The position numbers and the translations under genes are program-made. Shown one piece after another: positions 1 through 10,500 of a stretch of 64,000 nucleotides of DNA. The DNA comes from Aspidapion aeneum (Eukaryota; Arthropoda; Insecta; Coleoptera; Brentidae), in the NCBI GenBank assembly GCA_963576565.1, contig OY755038.1, forward strand, positions 135,425,348 to 135,489,347, in the 5' to 3' direction. The notes under the pieces are model-generated. The model did no database searches and was not told where the DNA came from. It saw only the letters and a list, made by a program, of their open reading frames with translations. Position 1 is the first letter of the stretch; every line of letters begins with the position of its first letter.

Positions 1-147
1 GCTCGAATCGAAATAACTCCGTTAGATCAATTCGACCGGCGCGGTATCATTTAAACAAATTGTTAATAACGAATAGTATTGGGGTTGTAAGGTAGTGGCT
101 GGTAGTTAACAACCGGGCAATACCTGTAACCAGCCCCAGGCCCCCCC
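1..147. other. unassigned flank left of LINE fragment
   Basis: No open frame or repeat that I recognise. The sequence is more GC-rich than what follows and ends in a run of C (about 141-147), where the LINE coding sequence abruptly begins. The boundary is inferred from where reverse-transcriptase similarity starts. Confidence 0.3.
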
Positions 148-151
148 ATTC

Positions 152-1009
152 GTGACAATAGTTCAGGACATAGAAGTTATTTGCCTATTGTACGCTGATG
201 ACTTAAAGTTTATCTGTAGAATAAATAACATTGCTGATTGTGAAAAACTTCAAGCTGCTCTAAATAAGGTATATACTTGGTGTCTTGATAACTCTCTTCC
301 TCTCAATCCATCTAAATTCAATGTAGTGTCTTTCACCCTTAGAAAACAGGTAACTCAATTCAATTACTCCACTGATACAACCGAAATACCCAGGAGTCTG
401 GAATTTAAAGATCTCGGAGTAACATTCGATAGTGCTCTATTATTTGTTCCCCACATCCAGGATGTTGTAAAGAAAAACTACCGAATGCTTGGGTTCATAA
501 TACGGAATTCTCAGTACCTAGAAAATATTTCTAGTATAAAATTACTCTATTTTGCTTATGTCAGATCTAAATTGGAATACTCGTGCATAGTATGGCCTCC
601 GTGTTATGATACTCACATTAATACTATTGAAAAAATTAAACGTAAGTTTCTGAAGTACCTTGTTTTTAAGCTTGATGGTGTGTATCCCGAAATTGGTATT
701 CTGAACCAGGTCCTTTGTGAAAGGTTCAGTATATCTTCGTTGGAGGACCGGCGCAAGTTGGCAGAGTTGCAATTCATTTTCAAATTAATACATAATAAAA
801 TCGACTCCCAGGAATTATTGCATAAGATTAATTTTTTAGTACCCAGAACATCAGCACGCACTACTGTTCCGTTTTATCTTCCTTACCAGCGCACCAATAT
901 TTGCAAAAATTCTCCAATAATTCGGGCTTGTAACACGTGCAATCAGACTTGCGACAGATGTGACATATTTAATTGCAGTATCTCTACTTTAAAAAATATA
1001 CGATTTTAA
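152..1009 (+). pseudogene. reverse transcriptase C-terminal part (jockey-like LINE ORF2)
   Basis: The open frame of about 285 codons has no proper start; it is the tail of an ORF2 that was truncated on insertion. It opens with LLYADDLKF, the metal-binding box of the polymerase. The thumb follows, with NSLPLNPSK and KDLGVTFDS, motifs shared by jockey/CR1-group LINEs. The rest is the cysteine-containing C-terminal tail (ACNTCNQTC). Endonuclease, fingers and most of the palm are absent, so no active enzyme can be made. The frame is open to its stop, which suggests the copy is not very old. A second, different jockey-like copy lies at 20.9-22.7 kb with the same KDLGV-type thumb. Confidence 0.85.
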
Positions 1010-1150
1010 TATTTTTTATTTCTGCTCACTCAGGGTAGATGTAGTAAATTTCTTTTATTTTGTACTTCATTTTATCCTTAGATTCTGTTATTGTTAATCA
1101 CTGTATTCTTCCCCACTTTGTAATTGGGTTAACTCCTGTTAAGTGGTGTA

Positions 1151-1174
1151 AATAAAATAAAATAAAATAAAACA
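1151..1174 (+). repeat. (TAAAA)n LINE tail
   Basis: Four to five TAAAA-type units directly after the 3' UTR of the LINE fragment; interpreted as its 3' tail. Confidence 0.8.
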
Positions 1175-1175
1175 A

Positions 1176-2189
1176 TATAGATTAATGGGGTTAACACACA
1201 AAATTTTATATGGGATCAATAAAGTAGTGTAGAGTTGGAGTTATTAAGTGTTATTTTTCTGTTAGTGCAAATCGTAATATAGTATCAGTTTTATAAGCAA
1301 CGAAAACGAAAAAATGTTGCAAGGAAATATCCTAGAATGAAATACTTTGAAAATTGATATTATGCAAACATTTAGATGTGGAAATAAGCAAACTACAAGC
1401 TAGGGGTTCGGAAAAAACTTCAAATTTTAACTATGGAGTGATTTTACAAAGAATATTTTTATTTATTTTTTATGCTTTAAGCTTATGAGCCAGTAAAATG
1501 ACTTAAATAACATAAACAAAATTGTAAGGCCAAATTGTTATGTATTGGACCTCTCATACTTCATAAATTTCGTACGAGTTCGTACATACGTATGAAAACG
1601 CTCGACTAACTGGCTGCAAATTTGAAATAATCATTCGAAAATGCTTTCTCGAAAGTGTATCGTATCAATAGCAATAGTATTAGTATTAGCTATAAAAAAT
1701 ATAAAGAAACAAAAAAACACACAGAGTGGTGTAAAGATTGGCATTTATCGAGAACGGAGTTCTCAGATAATAATGTGTTAAGCCAACTAATCCTAGAACT
1801 AGGAAATTGGCATAATTATTTATGGATGCTATGCTTATGTGACATGTATGGATTGAACGGAACTGTCCCATACTCCCACAAACACACACACAAAGACACA
1901 GACACACATACACACGCACATACTCACGCACAAACACACACACACGACAGACATCACGACGATATTGCTAAGATAGGTCAAAATTCACCCAAATAACACA
2001 TTTTCTTCGTTATCTCAAGAAAAATTAATACCTTCTCCATTGCTATGCGGGTTAGAAAGGTAAAAACTGCGCCAAATGCTACATAATAGGTAGATAAGTG
2101 CTACCTTCTTGTTTACTTGTTAAAAGCCCCGACCTTTCTTAACAAAGCCGTAATAATATTTATAATATACATAACAAATAAAGATTACC
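1176..2189. other. non-coding, contains CA-rich microsatellite
   Basis: AT-rich sequence without recognisable genes. The only structure is an interrupted (CA)n tract at about 1876-1955. That tract creates a spurious open frame on each strand (His/Thr-rich on plus, Val/Cys-rich on minus). Confidence 0.7.
1876..1955. repeat. interrupted (CA)n microsatellite
   Basis: Dense CACA runs interrupted by AAA, GA and TA steps over about 80 bases. The interruptions indicate an old, decaying tract. Confidence 0.9.
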
Positions 2190-2396
2190 ATGGCGGAAAA
2201 TAAGCTAAATATAACGGTAAAACCGGGAAATAAGAAAAGTTCAGAAGAGGACGTTGTTGGACGGCGTCCTTAAGTGGAAAGTAGTCCTTCACGGGAAGAT
2301 GGACAAGTGGGCCGTACACAGTTTGTTAAACTCAAAAGGGAGACGACCCTTTGGGATAACCATAAAAACCAAAATAATGGGGAAAATATTAAATAA
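2190..2396 (+). pseudogene. short coding-like relic with one in-frame stop
   Basis: An ATG in a strong context (ACCATGG) at 2190 starts 69 codons that run to a TAA at 2394-2396. They are broken once by an in-frame TAA at 2271-2273. The peptide is lysine/glutamate-rich and unlike the surrounding AT-rich translation (short pieces MAENKLNITVKPGNKK and KLKRETTLWDNHKN). It could be the start of a retrotransposon Gag or of a host exon, or it could be chance. I do not recognise the family. There is no polypyrimidine or splice signal I would rely on. Confidence 0.3.
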
Positions 2397-3636
2397 ACAA
2401 CTACTACTAAATATACCTTTTAATTAGTGCTAAACCAGAACTAATTAAAAATTAAATTGTTAAGCCGTGATCGCGCAAAATCTAACATTGCCTCAAGATA
2501 TCGAAGCGCTGCAAAAATCTAATGTCTGGGAAGGGGGACACCTCTGATTTTTGGGATTTTTCTGCCACATCAAAATGAAAACATCATAATATTTTAGCAA
2601 ATTGTAATTTACTTACTTAAGTTGAGTTATAGTCCGAAGGTTAGCCTAGGAGATACCTTTCCTACACGTAGCAACATACGACACATATATTTGTTTTTTG
2701 CTATGCTGTTATTGACAAGAGCCGAAAAGGAATAATTACGCTTTTTACTTATTCCTCTACCTACTTTTTCTAGACTTGTAGATCCCTATTACTATAGTTT
2801 GGTTGGTTCGGTTTGGTTCTTCGGAGTTTTTTTTGCAGAAAAAGTTTCAACCGCCGTTTTATAATCAGGTCACATCAAATTTTGTATTAAGGCAAATTTG
2901 AAAGTTATCTATTTCTAAAATCTAAGTCAAGTCAAAAGGTTTAAAAAGTAAAAGTTCAAATAACCTTTTAAACGGTTTTTACCATAAAATTAACTCCGAT
3001 TGAACAAAATATTTTTAATGCAATTTTAAGGCAGATCTTACTTACCATAAACAGGCATTAAATGATGAGTGCAATTGCACAACCGAAAATGATTTTCAAC
3101 ATGACATTGAACTATGCAAGAGGAATAGCTGTAGATAGAGTGAACCTTAATTGAGTTAGGATTTTCCCAAGGAAATCGGCAGTTTCTTTGCTCAATATCA
3201 AGTTTTCTAACATTTTCATCATTCTCGATTTCAATTACCTAAAAAATATAAAAAAGTTTTAAGTGGCTTTGAAAGTTTTTTCTGGCGACTGAAGATAAAA
3301 TATTACCTCCAACTCGACTGGAAACTAGATCAGGAGGCGTTACTCTTGTGAAAAATATTCCACTTTCATGCCGAAAATTAGGTATTTGCAGCAAAACCCA
3401 ACCCAAATTTCCCTGGTCGAACATTGGCCTCTTGACCGTTTTCTTGCTATGGGGCAAAAACTACCTCTCCAAAAACGAAAAATACTTACTAATTTCCATA
3501 AATAAAAAATATAATAATAATTGTAAAAAGAAAACAACAAATTTATGTGGAAAAAATATTCTAAACCAAATTGCTTTTCGGGTAACTAAAAAAAAATGTT
3601 GGGTTTCAGATATTTGCTAAATCAATTTAAAAGATA
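2397..3636. other. AT-rich non-coding stretch
   Basis: No gene recognised. Overlapping short frames on both strands at about 3240-3620 are lysine/phenylalanine-rich translations of AT-rich DNA, with no motif and no supporting start context. Confidence 0.6.
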
Positions 3637-3639
3637 AAT

Positions 3640-3972
3640 CATAACAAAAACATTTCATGTAAAAAAAAGCCAAGTACGCGAAAAGGGCATTCCGTAAAAA
3701 GAATTGAGATAAAAGTAAAGCCAAGTTCTCCAATACAAATTTCAAAATGAAAGGTTCTTACTAGTTTGGAAATGTTTTTTTAAACTTTGTTATTACAGCC
3801 AAACTTCTTTATGTTCAATTTAGCACTGTTTAGAAAAATATTTTCAAACTAGTAAGAACCTTTCATTTTGAAATTTGTACTGGAGAACTTGGCTTTACTT
3901 TTATCTCAATTCTTATTACGGAATGCCATTTTCGCGTACTTGGCTTTTTTTACATGAAATGTTTTTGTTATG
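3640..3972. repeat. ~330-bp near-perfect palindrome
   Basis: The left arm (3640-3788) and right arm (3824-3972) are reverse complements with few mismatches, separated by about 35 bases. The outer ends read CATAACAAAAACATTTC and its complement. A decayed version at 42980-43110 keeps only the left arm and a few bases of the right end. Such a palindrome could extrude a long hairpin or be transcribed into hairpin RNA. Confidence 0.9.
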
Positions 3973-4094
3973 ATTTCACTTCTTTTTTAAAGGAATTGGA
4001 TAATACTTAATTTTTAAAGTAGTAAACTATGCGGAATATTGTTCAAAACTTTTGCAATGCCTTACTTAAATTTTTGAGGTTTTTTAATTTTTTT

Positions 4095-4880
4095 CCATGG
4101 TTTTATCGTAGTTCCTATCAGCCTTCCAAAGCTCAGCTCTCTAGGGTTTCTTAAAGTACACAATGTTACTTTTACATAACTTTACATGTACAGGATAGGG
4201 AAATAAATTAAAATTGTCGTGTTTTTAAATTTTTAATAAAACTATATATCATAGTTCCTATCAGTCTTCCAATGCTCAGCTCTCTAGCGTTTCTGGAAGT
4301 GGGTAATGTTACTTTTACATAACTTTACATTTATAGGGGAGGAGAATAAATGAAAATATTAGACTTTTTTTTCATATAGTTTATCATATTGTCTTTCAGT
4401 CTTAAAAAGTTCAGCTCTCTAGCGTTTCTGGAAGTGGGCAGTGTTACTTTTACATAACTTTACATTTATAGGGGAAGGAAGTAAATTAGAATTCTGGGTC
4501 TTTTAATTTTTTTCTATAACTTTGTCATAGTTACTATCGGTCTTCCAAAGCTCAGCTCTCTAGCATTTCTGGAAGTGGGCAATGCTACCTTTACATAAAT
4601 TTAAATGTATAGGAGAGGGGAGTAAATTAAAATTTTGGGGTTTTTTGATTTTTTCCTATAGTTTTATCATAGTTCCTATCAGTCTGCCAAAGCTCAACTC
4701 TCTAGCATTTCTGGAAGTGGGCGATGCTACTTTTACATAACTTTAAATGTATAGGGGAGGGGAGTAAATTAAAATTTTGGGGTTTTTTTATTTTTTCCAG
4801 GGGTTTGGCCATAATTTCTATCAGTCTGCTAATCTTCAGCTTTGTAGCATGTTTGGAAGTACAGTAGAATATTGATGATC
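4095..4880 (+). repeat. tandem array, six ~142-bp units (copy 1)
   Basis: The phrase CTCTCTAGC or a variant recurs at 4137, 4280, 4415, 4556, 4698 and 4840, spacings of 143, 135, 141, 142 and 142. Each unit also carries ATCATAGTTCCTATCAG and CTTTTACATAACTTTACAT. The units are diverged from one another but in register, and are non-coding. Confidence 0.93.
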
Positions 4881-5112
4881 TATACATGAGTGAGTGTGTG
4901 AGTGAGTGGCAATTTCGACGTTTTTTGAAATTTCGTAACTACTTTACTTCTTTATGGAAACTACCATGAAACTTGGAGGGGTTGTTAACTCCATGGAGAT
5001 CTACGACTGTGCAAAGTTTGAGATTCGTAGCTCATTCCGAAGTAGAGTTTTAGGTAGGTCAGATATCGGCTGAAATGTTTCAAGAAAAGATGATTATGCG
5101 CGCGAACTTGGC

Positions 5113-5131
5113 GAGGCACTGCCGTGCCCTC
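5113..5131 (+). repeat. GC-rich terminal hairpin of composite repeat
   Basis: GAGGCAC pairs with GTGCCCTC (one bulged C) around a TGCC loop. The same hairpin occurs at 44426-44444 at the end of copy 2, in both cases just before the shared sequence ends. Confidence 0.75.
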
Positions 5132-5910
5132 AGATATATCAAAAAAATATTCCATAAAGTAAAATAGTTAAGAATATTATAAAAAATAAACAACAGATAA
5201 TTTTCTAAACCAAAATGCCTTTTTGGTAATTGTTTCAAGGGGGTGGAGAATAGTGGCGTTTTTTAAAAAATTAACAATTGGGTTATATTTACTTTGGTCT
5301 ACCCCCCATAGGGATTTAGCAACCCCCAAACTAGTTCTAAAAACGTGATTTTTTTAATTTTTGCAAAAAACACCTTTTAGAAATGGATGCTAATATAATA
5401 CGGTGTGCCGCCTAACTATATCGTCCCAAAAATAATACCGCTACAGGGTTTTGAATTAGGGGTAGTTTCTTAAAAGTAAAGTAAGATCAATTCTCTTTTA
5501 AAGGGTATGCCTAAAAGTAATGTAGCTTATATAGGTTTAGCTCACAGAAGTCCACGGTTCGGTCCGCTTTGCAGACCAGAAGATTTTCTCCCGTGCTAAG
5601 CTCTGAGAAGTATTACAGGCACCTTCAACTGTGCGGCCAAACATTTTGATTAGTTCTTATGTTTGACATAGATGGCGCTCTTAACAAAATATTGATTTGT
5701 TTTTTGGAATCAATACTTAGGTTTTTACAAAAAGGGCCAAGATTTCCATACTAAGCAAGAAGGTTGCAGTTGTAAATTAGCATAACCAATTTGGATAATA
5801 TATGCTAATAACAGTTGCGACTTTCTTACAGAGTACTTAAAGACAAAATTAAAGATTTAAAAAATCAAAGAACTTTAATTTTGCCTGTTTCTTGGTCCTT
5901 TTTATAGTCT

Positions 5911-6058
5911 GATTTTCCTTTATGGTGTTTTTGACAACTTTTACTAATTTCATCGTGTCAGACTATTTATTGATAATAAATTATGGTTTTCATCATTGTT
6001 TCCAAAAGCAACCACTGCAACTGAACTGTAAAAGTTGTCAATGTCTCATAAAGGAAAT
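5911..6058. repeat. ~148-bp inverted-repeat unit
   Basis: The left arm contains TTTCCTTTATG then TGACAACTTTTAC. The right arm is its imperfect complement (GTAAAAGTTGTCA, then CATAAAGGAAA). Arms are about 31-33 bp. Possible MITE; no clear target duplication. Confidence 0.5.
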
Positions 6059-6072
6059 AAGTGACTAATTAA

Positions 6073-6112
6073 TCCTTTTATTTAAACTTACTTAACTTTT
6101 TAAATAAAAGGA
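6073..6112. repeat. 14-bp perfect hairpin
   Basis: TCCTTTTATTTAAA at 6073-6086 faces its exact complement at 6099-6112 across a 12-base loop. Function unknown; not next to any coding end, so I do not call it a terminator. Confidence 0.6.
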
Positions 6113-6696
6113 ATACAAAAAGGATTGAAACTTGGTAAAAAAATTTTGTTAATACAATTTACAAAATATACATGAATCTCAATGACACTTATTAATTAAG
6201 TAAGAGTATTTGTTACAATAGGTAAATATTTTTACACATATATCACATCCTCAAAAAGCTAAAAAAATTAAATTGTTGGAAAATTGCAAAAAACTTTTGC
6301 GGTTATCATAAGAAGCTGTGGTAACTTAAAACTTTATATATTATTTTATTATTTGTAATGTGAATTGTGACTTTCTTTGACAATGTATCGATAGTGAGTG
6401 ACAAACCGCAAAAAGTAAAAATCCTAAAATTAAAATTTTGAGATGTGTTACTTTTGTTCTGAGGGTAGGATATGTGTATTATAAAAATCTTGCTAGTTCG
6501 GTAACCATAACAAAATAAGGTTTGATTATTTACCCTTTTAATTATATGTTTATAGTGACTGGAAAAATTGTCAGCTATCTCTAGACGTTTTCGAAATGAT
6601 TGTCCTTCTCTGGTTGGCTAATTTTTTACTGTCAGTTACCACTCTTCGATAAAGCTTTTTGGGTTTAGGTGTCAGCTGTTTCTCTCTAGTCAAATT

Positions 6697-7524
6697 TGTA
6701 AAATCCTTGCTTGAGATTGAAAATCAGGGGAAAATCAGTCCCAAACTGGACTGTAAAATACCTAGATCAATCTGACTACCCAAACTGGTTTTGATGTTAA
6801 ATATAAACACAGTATTTCTAAGTTGCGTCCAAAATTGTATCCAAATCTCTATTGTAGTAATATGAAGTAAAAAAAGACGAAATGAAGAGGTCTTGACTTA
6901 CCAAAAAAGGAGCTACAAGGGTAATCCAATTTGGCGACGTTTTGTGGTAGATCTTCACTTCAACTCCGGAGGTTTTCACAGGGAAAAGAGTTAGTAATGT
7001 AGTTTGTAATCACGCCCGCTCGCGAGCTTGTAAAAAATTGCCTCTAAAGGGCGTAAATATTTGTACGAGTATCACAGGAACGCATTAACTGTTCGCTTTC
7101 GCAGATTTGTGAATACTGATTTTTAGAGGTCGACGGCATTTCACCTTGATCCATTTCATATATAGGTAAAAAGGATGTTTAATACACAGGCGGGTCAAGT
7201 GGGAAAATATTTCATTTGAAGGAACGGAACAAAGGGTGTCAAGACCATCGCGTAAATTGAAATTTGTATTGCAAGTATTTTTTCATTATGCACACGTAAT
7301 AGTAAGTTGTAATTTGTATATAAATAATTGTAAATACTTATATCTTAGTACTAATTTTAATTTAGAAGGGTTTGAACCCTGTAAATAGTATTAAGTTAAT
7401 TAAAAAGAAAAACAAAAAAACTATTAAAGGCGCAGCAGCGCAGTAAAATTCCCAAAAATTGTAAAAACAAAAATAAATAAAATTGTAACTCAAAAATAAA
7501 ACTAATTTGAGTGAGAACGAAACA
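6697..7524 (-). repeat. BEL #1 3' LTR
   Basis: Identical to 13340-14167 except one visible substitution at 7158. On the coding strand it begins TGTTTCGTTC and ends GGATTTTACA. It should supply the polyadenylation signal. Confidence 0.97.
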
Positions 7525-7535
7525 CTCCCACCCCT
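7525..7535 (-). promoter_or_regulatory. BEL #1 polypurine tract
   Basis: Directly beside the 3' LTR the minus strand reads AGGGGTGGGAG, an almost pure purine run in the position where plus-strand DNA synthesis is primed. Confidence 0.85.
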
Positions 7536-7554
7536 GAAAATGCCAGGCATTTTC
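7536..7554. repeat. 19-bp palindrome between pol stop and purine tract
   Basis: GAAAATGCC and GGCATTTTC flank a single A. Both other BEL elements here have a palindrome at the equivalent place (23142-23157, 46932-46947). Confidence 0.85.
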
Positions 7555-7558
7555 GGAA

Positions 7559-10500
7559 TCAATTCTCCATAGGGAGAGGACATAGCTTTACTAGTGGTCG
7601 CTTTAACATACCTTTGGTGGTCTTAACCACGGCTACGCGCGCGATTCCATCAGTACCTAAAATGAGCTCCGTGATTCGCCCCAGAACCCACTCCAATGGT
7701 GGAGTATTTTCGTTTTTTATAAGTACCATTGTACCTTCTTTCGCAACGAGTCCGTCTGGAGTATTCCATTTGTGACGTTGCGTAAGAGTATGTAAATATT
7801 CGTCTTTAAAACGACGCCAAAAATCGTAATGTAATTTTGTAAGCAATTGCCAACGAGACAATCGATTTAATTTAATTGCATCCAAATCAGGGTCTGGAAG
7901 ACAAGTAAGAGGTTCCATATTAAGAAAGTGTCCTGGGGTTAAGGCTGTAAGGTCATTCGCGTCAGATGATATGGGAGTAAGAGGGCGGCTATTGAGGACA
8001 GCCTCTACCTGTGTGAGGACTGTGTATAGCTCCTCGTAAGTAAGGACTTGTTGTCCGATAACACGAATTAAATGGGTTTTCATAGATTTAATATTGCTTT
8101 CCCATAGGCCACCCATGTGGCTAGCAGTTGGCGGATTAAAGTGCCATTTTATGGCCTCCTTTTCCGCAACGTAAGAAAAGATTTCTGTAAGGTATTTAGC
8201 GGAAGCTAAGAAGTTGCCTCCATTATCCGAGTACACTTCAGTACATCTACTTCTTCTGGCTATAAAACGGCGAAAACCCGCTAGGAAACCATCACAAGTG
8301 AGATCGGAAATCAGCTCTATGTGTGTACAACGGGTAACACAGCAAACAAATAGAGCTATGTAAGATTTTAATTGTTTGCTAGTACGCAACGGACTTGCGC
8401 GGATCATGATTGGTCCAGCCATGTCAACACCCACGTGTTTAAAAACACCAAGTTGGGAAACTCTAAATCTCGGTAAGTTACCCATGTAGGGTTGATAAGG
8501 CTTCGGATCCACCCTCCAACAAACCTTGCAATTAGAAACCACTTTTCGTATGATTTTCTTAGCAGAAAGTACCCAGTAATTTTGAACTAGTAAAAAATGT
8601 GTGGTTTGTATACCTGAATGAAGATGAATTTTATGTATATCCCCAATAAGTAAAGTAGTAAACAAAGCCTTGCTTGGCAATAAAATCGGAAATTTTTGGT
8701 TGTAATTTAAGGACGTAGAATGCGTCAAACGTCCGCCAACGCGTAAGAAACCTTGTGTATCCAAAAAGGGACTTAATTTTCGAAAAGATTTCGGCAAAAT
8801 TAAATTATTTTCCAACCTGGAGATTTCCTTTTGAAAATAACTTTGTTGGGCGTGTTTGACTAAAAACATTTCAGCATTTCTTAGCTCAAAAAATGTAAGG
8901 TTTTGATAAAGAAAAACAGGTTCCTTTTTAGTTTTAAAAATTAAATTTTCATAAAAACGTAAAACGTATGCCAAAATTCGTATTAATTTTGATAACGTAG
9001 AATATTTTGTATAGAATTGATCAAAGAAGGTTAAATCAACTGTTACCTTTAAAGTAATTTTTCGTTCTTCGTCACGAACTAGGAGTTCTGACTCAGAGGA
9101 AATAGTATCATTGGAAAGAAAATTCCAAGTTTTAGGATTTTGTAAAAGAAAGTCAGGGCCGTTCCACCAAAGTGAAAAATTGGTAATTTCGCTAGGAAAG
9201 AGACCACGTGACCCTGGATCGGATGCATTTAAATGAGTAGGAACATATGCCCAGTTTTCTGCAGGGACTCTTTCGTGAATGTATGCAACGCGGTTCCCTA
9301 CAAAGGTTTTCCAGGAATACGAAGGTCTTTTTATCCATGCAAGGGCGACTGTACTGTCTGAAAATGCATAAATTTGATCAATTTTTAATCTATTTTCGTA
9401 ACTTTGCACAACAAAACTGAGGAGTTTTGCTAGTAATACTGCACCGGAAAGTTCGATTCTACAAATACTTAAAACTTTGATTGGAGCCACTTTGCTTTTG
9501 GCTGTAATAAAATAAGTTTTTACCGTATTGTTTTTGTAAGTAATTCGTAAATAACAAACCGCACAGTAGCCTTTTTCGGACCCGTCACAGAAACCGATCA
9601 GCTGACAGCTTGTCATATTAGCTAAGTCAATATGGCGCGGGATCGAAACTTTAGATAAAGTATTAAATTCCGCTTTGTACCTTTCCCATTTTGTAATTAT
9701 TTCTGAATTAGGGGTATCGTCCCACTGTAAGTTAGCTTTCCAACAGTACTGTATAAGTAACTTTGCAAAAAAAGTGATTGGAGTTAGAAAGCCGATGGGA
9801 TCGAAAGTACGCGCCAGATTGCTTAAAATTGATCTTTTAGTGCAAATTTCATCTGTATAATTTAAGGAGTAAAAAAAGTAATCTTTTACTGGGTGCCATT
9901 TAAGGCCAAGTATTTTTAAAATCGTATTATTTTCAAAATCAAGAGAAAAATCCTTGAGTTGGACATGATCTTCCGGGAGATCTGTAAGTAATCTGGGGTC
10001 GTTAGCAGCCCATTTACGCAATTCGAAGCCACCTCTGTGCATTAACTCAATCAGCTGATTTCTCATCGAGATGGCGTCTTCGAGGGTGTCAGCCCCAAAG
10101 AGCCCATCATCAATATAAAAATCATTTTTTACAATAGCTGACGCGAGCGGCAAATCTGAGTAATCTTCGGCTAGCTGCAACATAGTACGAATTGCTAAAT
10201 AGGGACTACTGGCAACACCGAAAGTTAGAGTAAGAAGTTCGTAATCTGTAACAGGTTGAGACGGCGAAAATCTGTAAAGAATACGCTGATATCTAGTCTG
10301 ATCAGCGGTGACGTAAACGTTAGGAAACATTTGTTTGACGTCACATGTGTATGTAAACTTGTAAAAACGAAAATTTAGCAGCAGGGCTACCAAATCTTTT
10401 TGTAATTTTGGACCCGCGTGTAGGGTCGAGTTTAGTGAGGGTTTACCAAAAACGCAACTCGAGGCATCGAAAACAATTCGAACGGGGGTTGTTGTAGACT

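Larger units (their letters stand above)
148..1175 (+). mobile_element. 5'-truncated jockey-like non-LTR retrotransposon, 3' end
   Basis: This is the 3' portion of a LINE. It enters inside the reverse transcriptase just before the YADD catalytic box, runs through the thumb region to a TAA at 1007-1009, has a ~140-bp 3' UTR and ends in a short A-rich tail of TAAAA units (about 1151-1174). Truncation at the 5' end is the usual outcome of target-primed reverse transcription. No target-site duplication was visible because the left boundary is uncertain. Confidence 0.85.
3637..5137 (+). mobile_element. composite repeat, copy 1: palindrome + 142-bp tandem array + 3' hairpin
   Basis: The modules occur in the same order as in a second copy at 42977-44450: a palindrome (3640-3972), a ~110-bp linker, six tandem units of about 142 bp, then a ~260-bp unique tail ending in a GC-rich hairpin followed by GATAT. 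Both copies start at AATCATAAC and end at GTGCCCTC-N-GATAT, which defines the family. There is no coding potential. Tandem units plus a short 3' hairpin recall non-autonomous Helitron/Helentron derivatives such as the INE-1 type. That link is inference, since no CTRR end is seen. Confidence 0.7.
5138..6696. other. non-coding, with small inverted repeats
   Basis: No gene seen. The stretch about 5307-5450 resembles part of the foldback at 16.3-16.5 kb: both contain a CAACCCCCAAA segment, then CTAAAAACGTGATTTTTTT, then TCGTCCCAAAAATAA or TTGTCCCAAAAATAA. An inverted repeat (5911-5943 with 6028-6058) and a 14-bp perfect hairpin (6073-6086 with 6099-6112) lie further right. Confidence 0.6.

Noticed and set aside
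1655..1996. 113-codon frame with His/Thr repeats
   Set aside because: Its second half is translation of a CA microsatellite; no motif elsewhere.
3239..3620. Overlapping short frames on both strands
   Set aside because: AT-rich composition, no start context and no recognisable motif on either strand.
4095..4880. CRISPR-like array
   Set aside because: Whole 142-bp units repeat with no unique spacers, and the context is eukaryotic.
5113..5131. Terminal hairpin as proof of a classical Helitron
   Set aside because: No CTRR end or Rep/helicase coding seen; kept only as a hypothesis.
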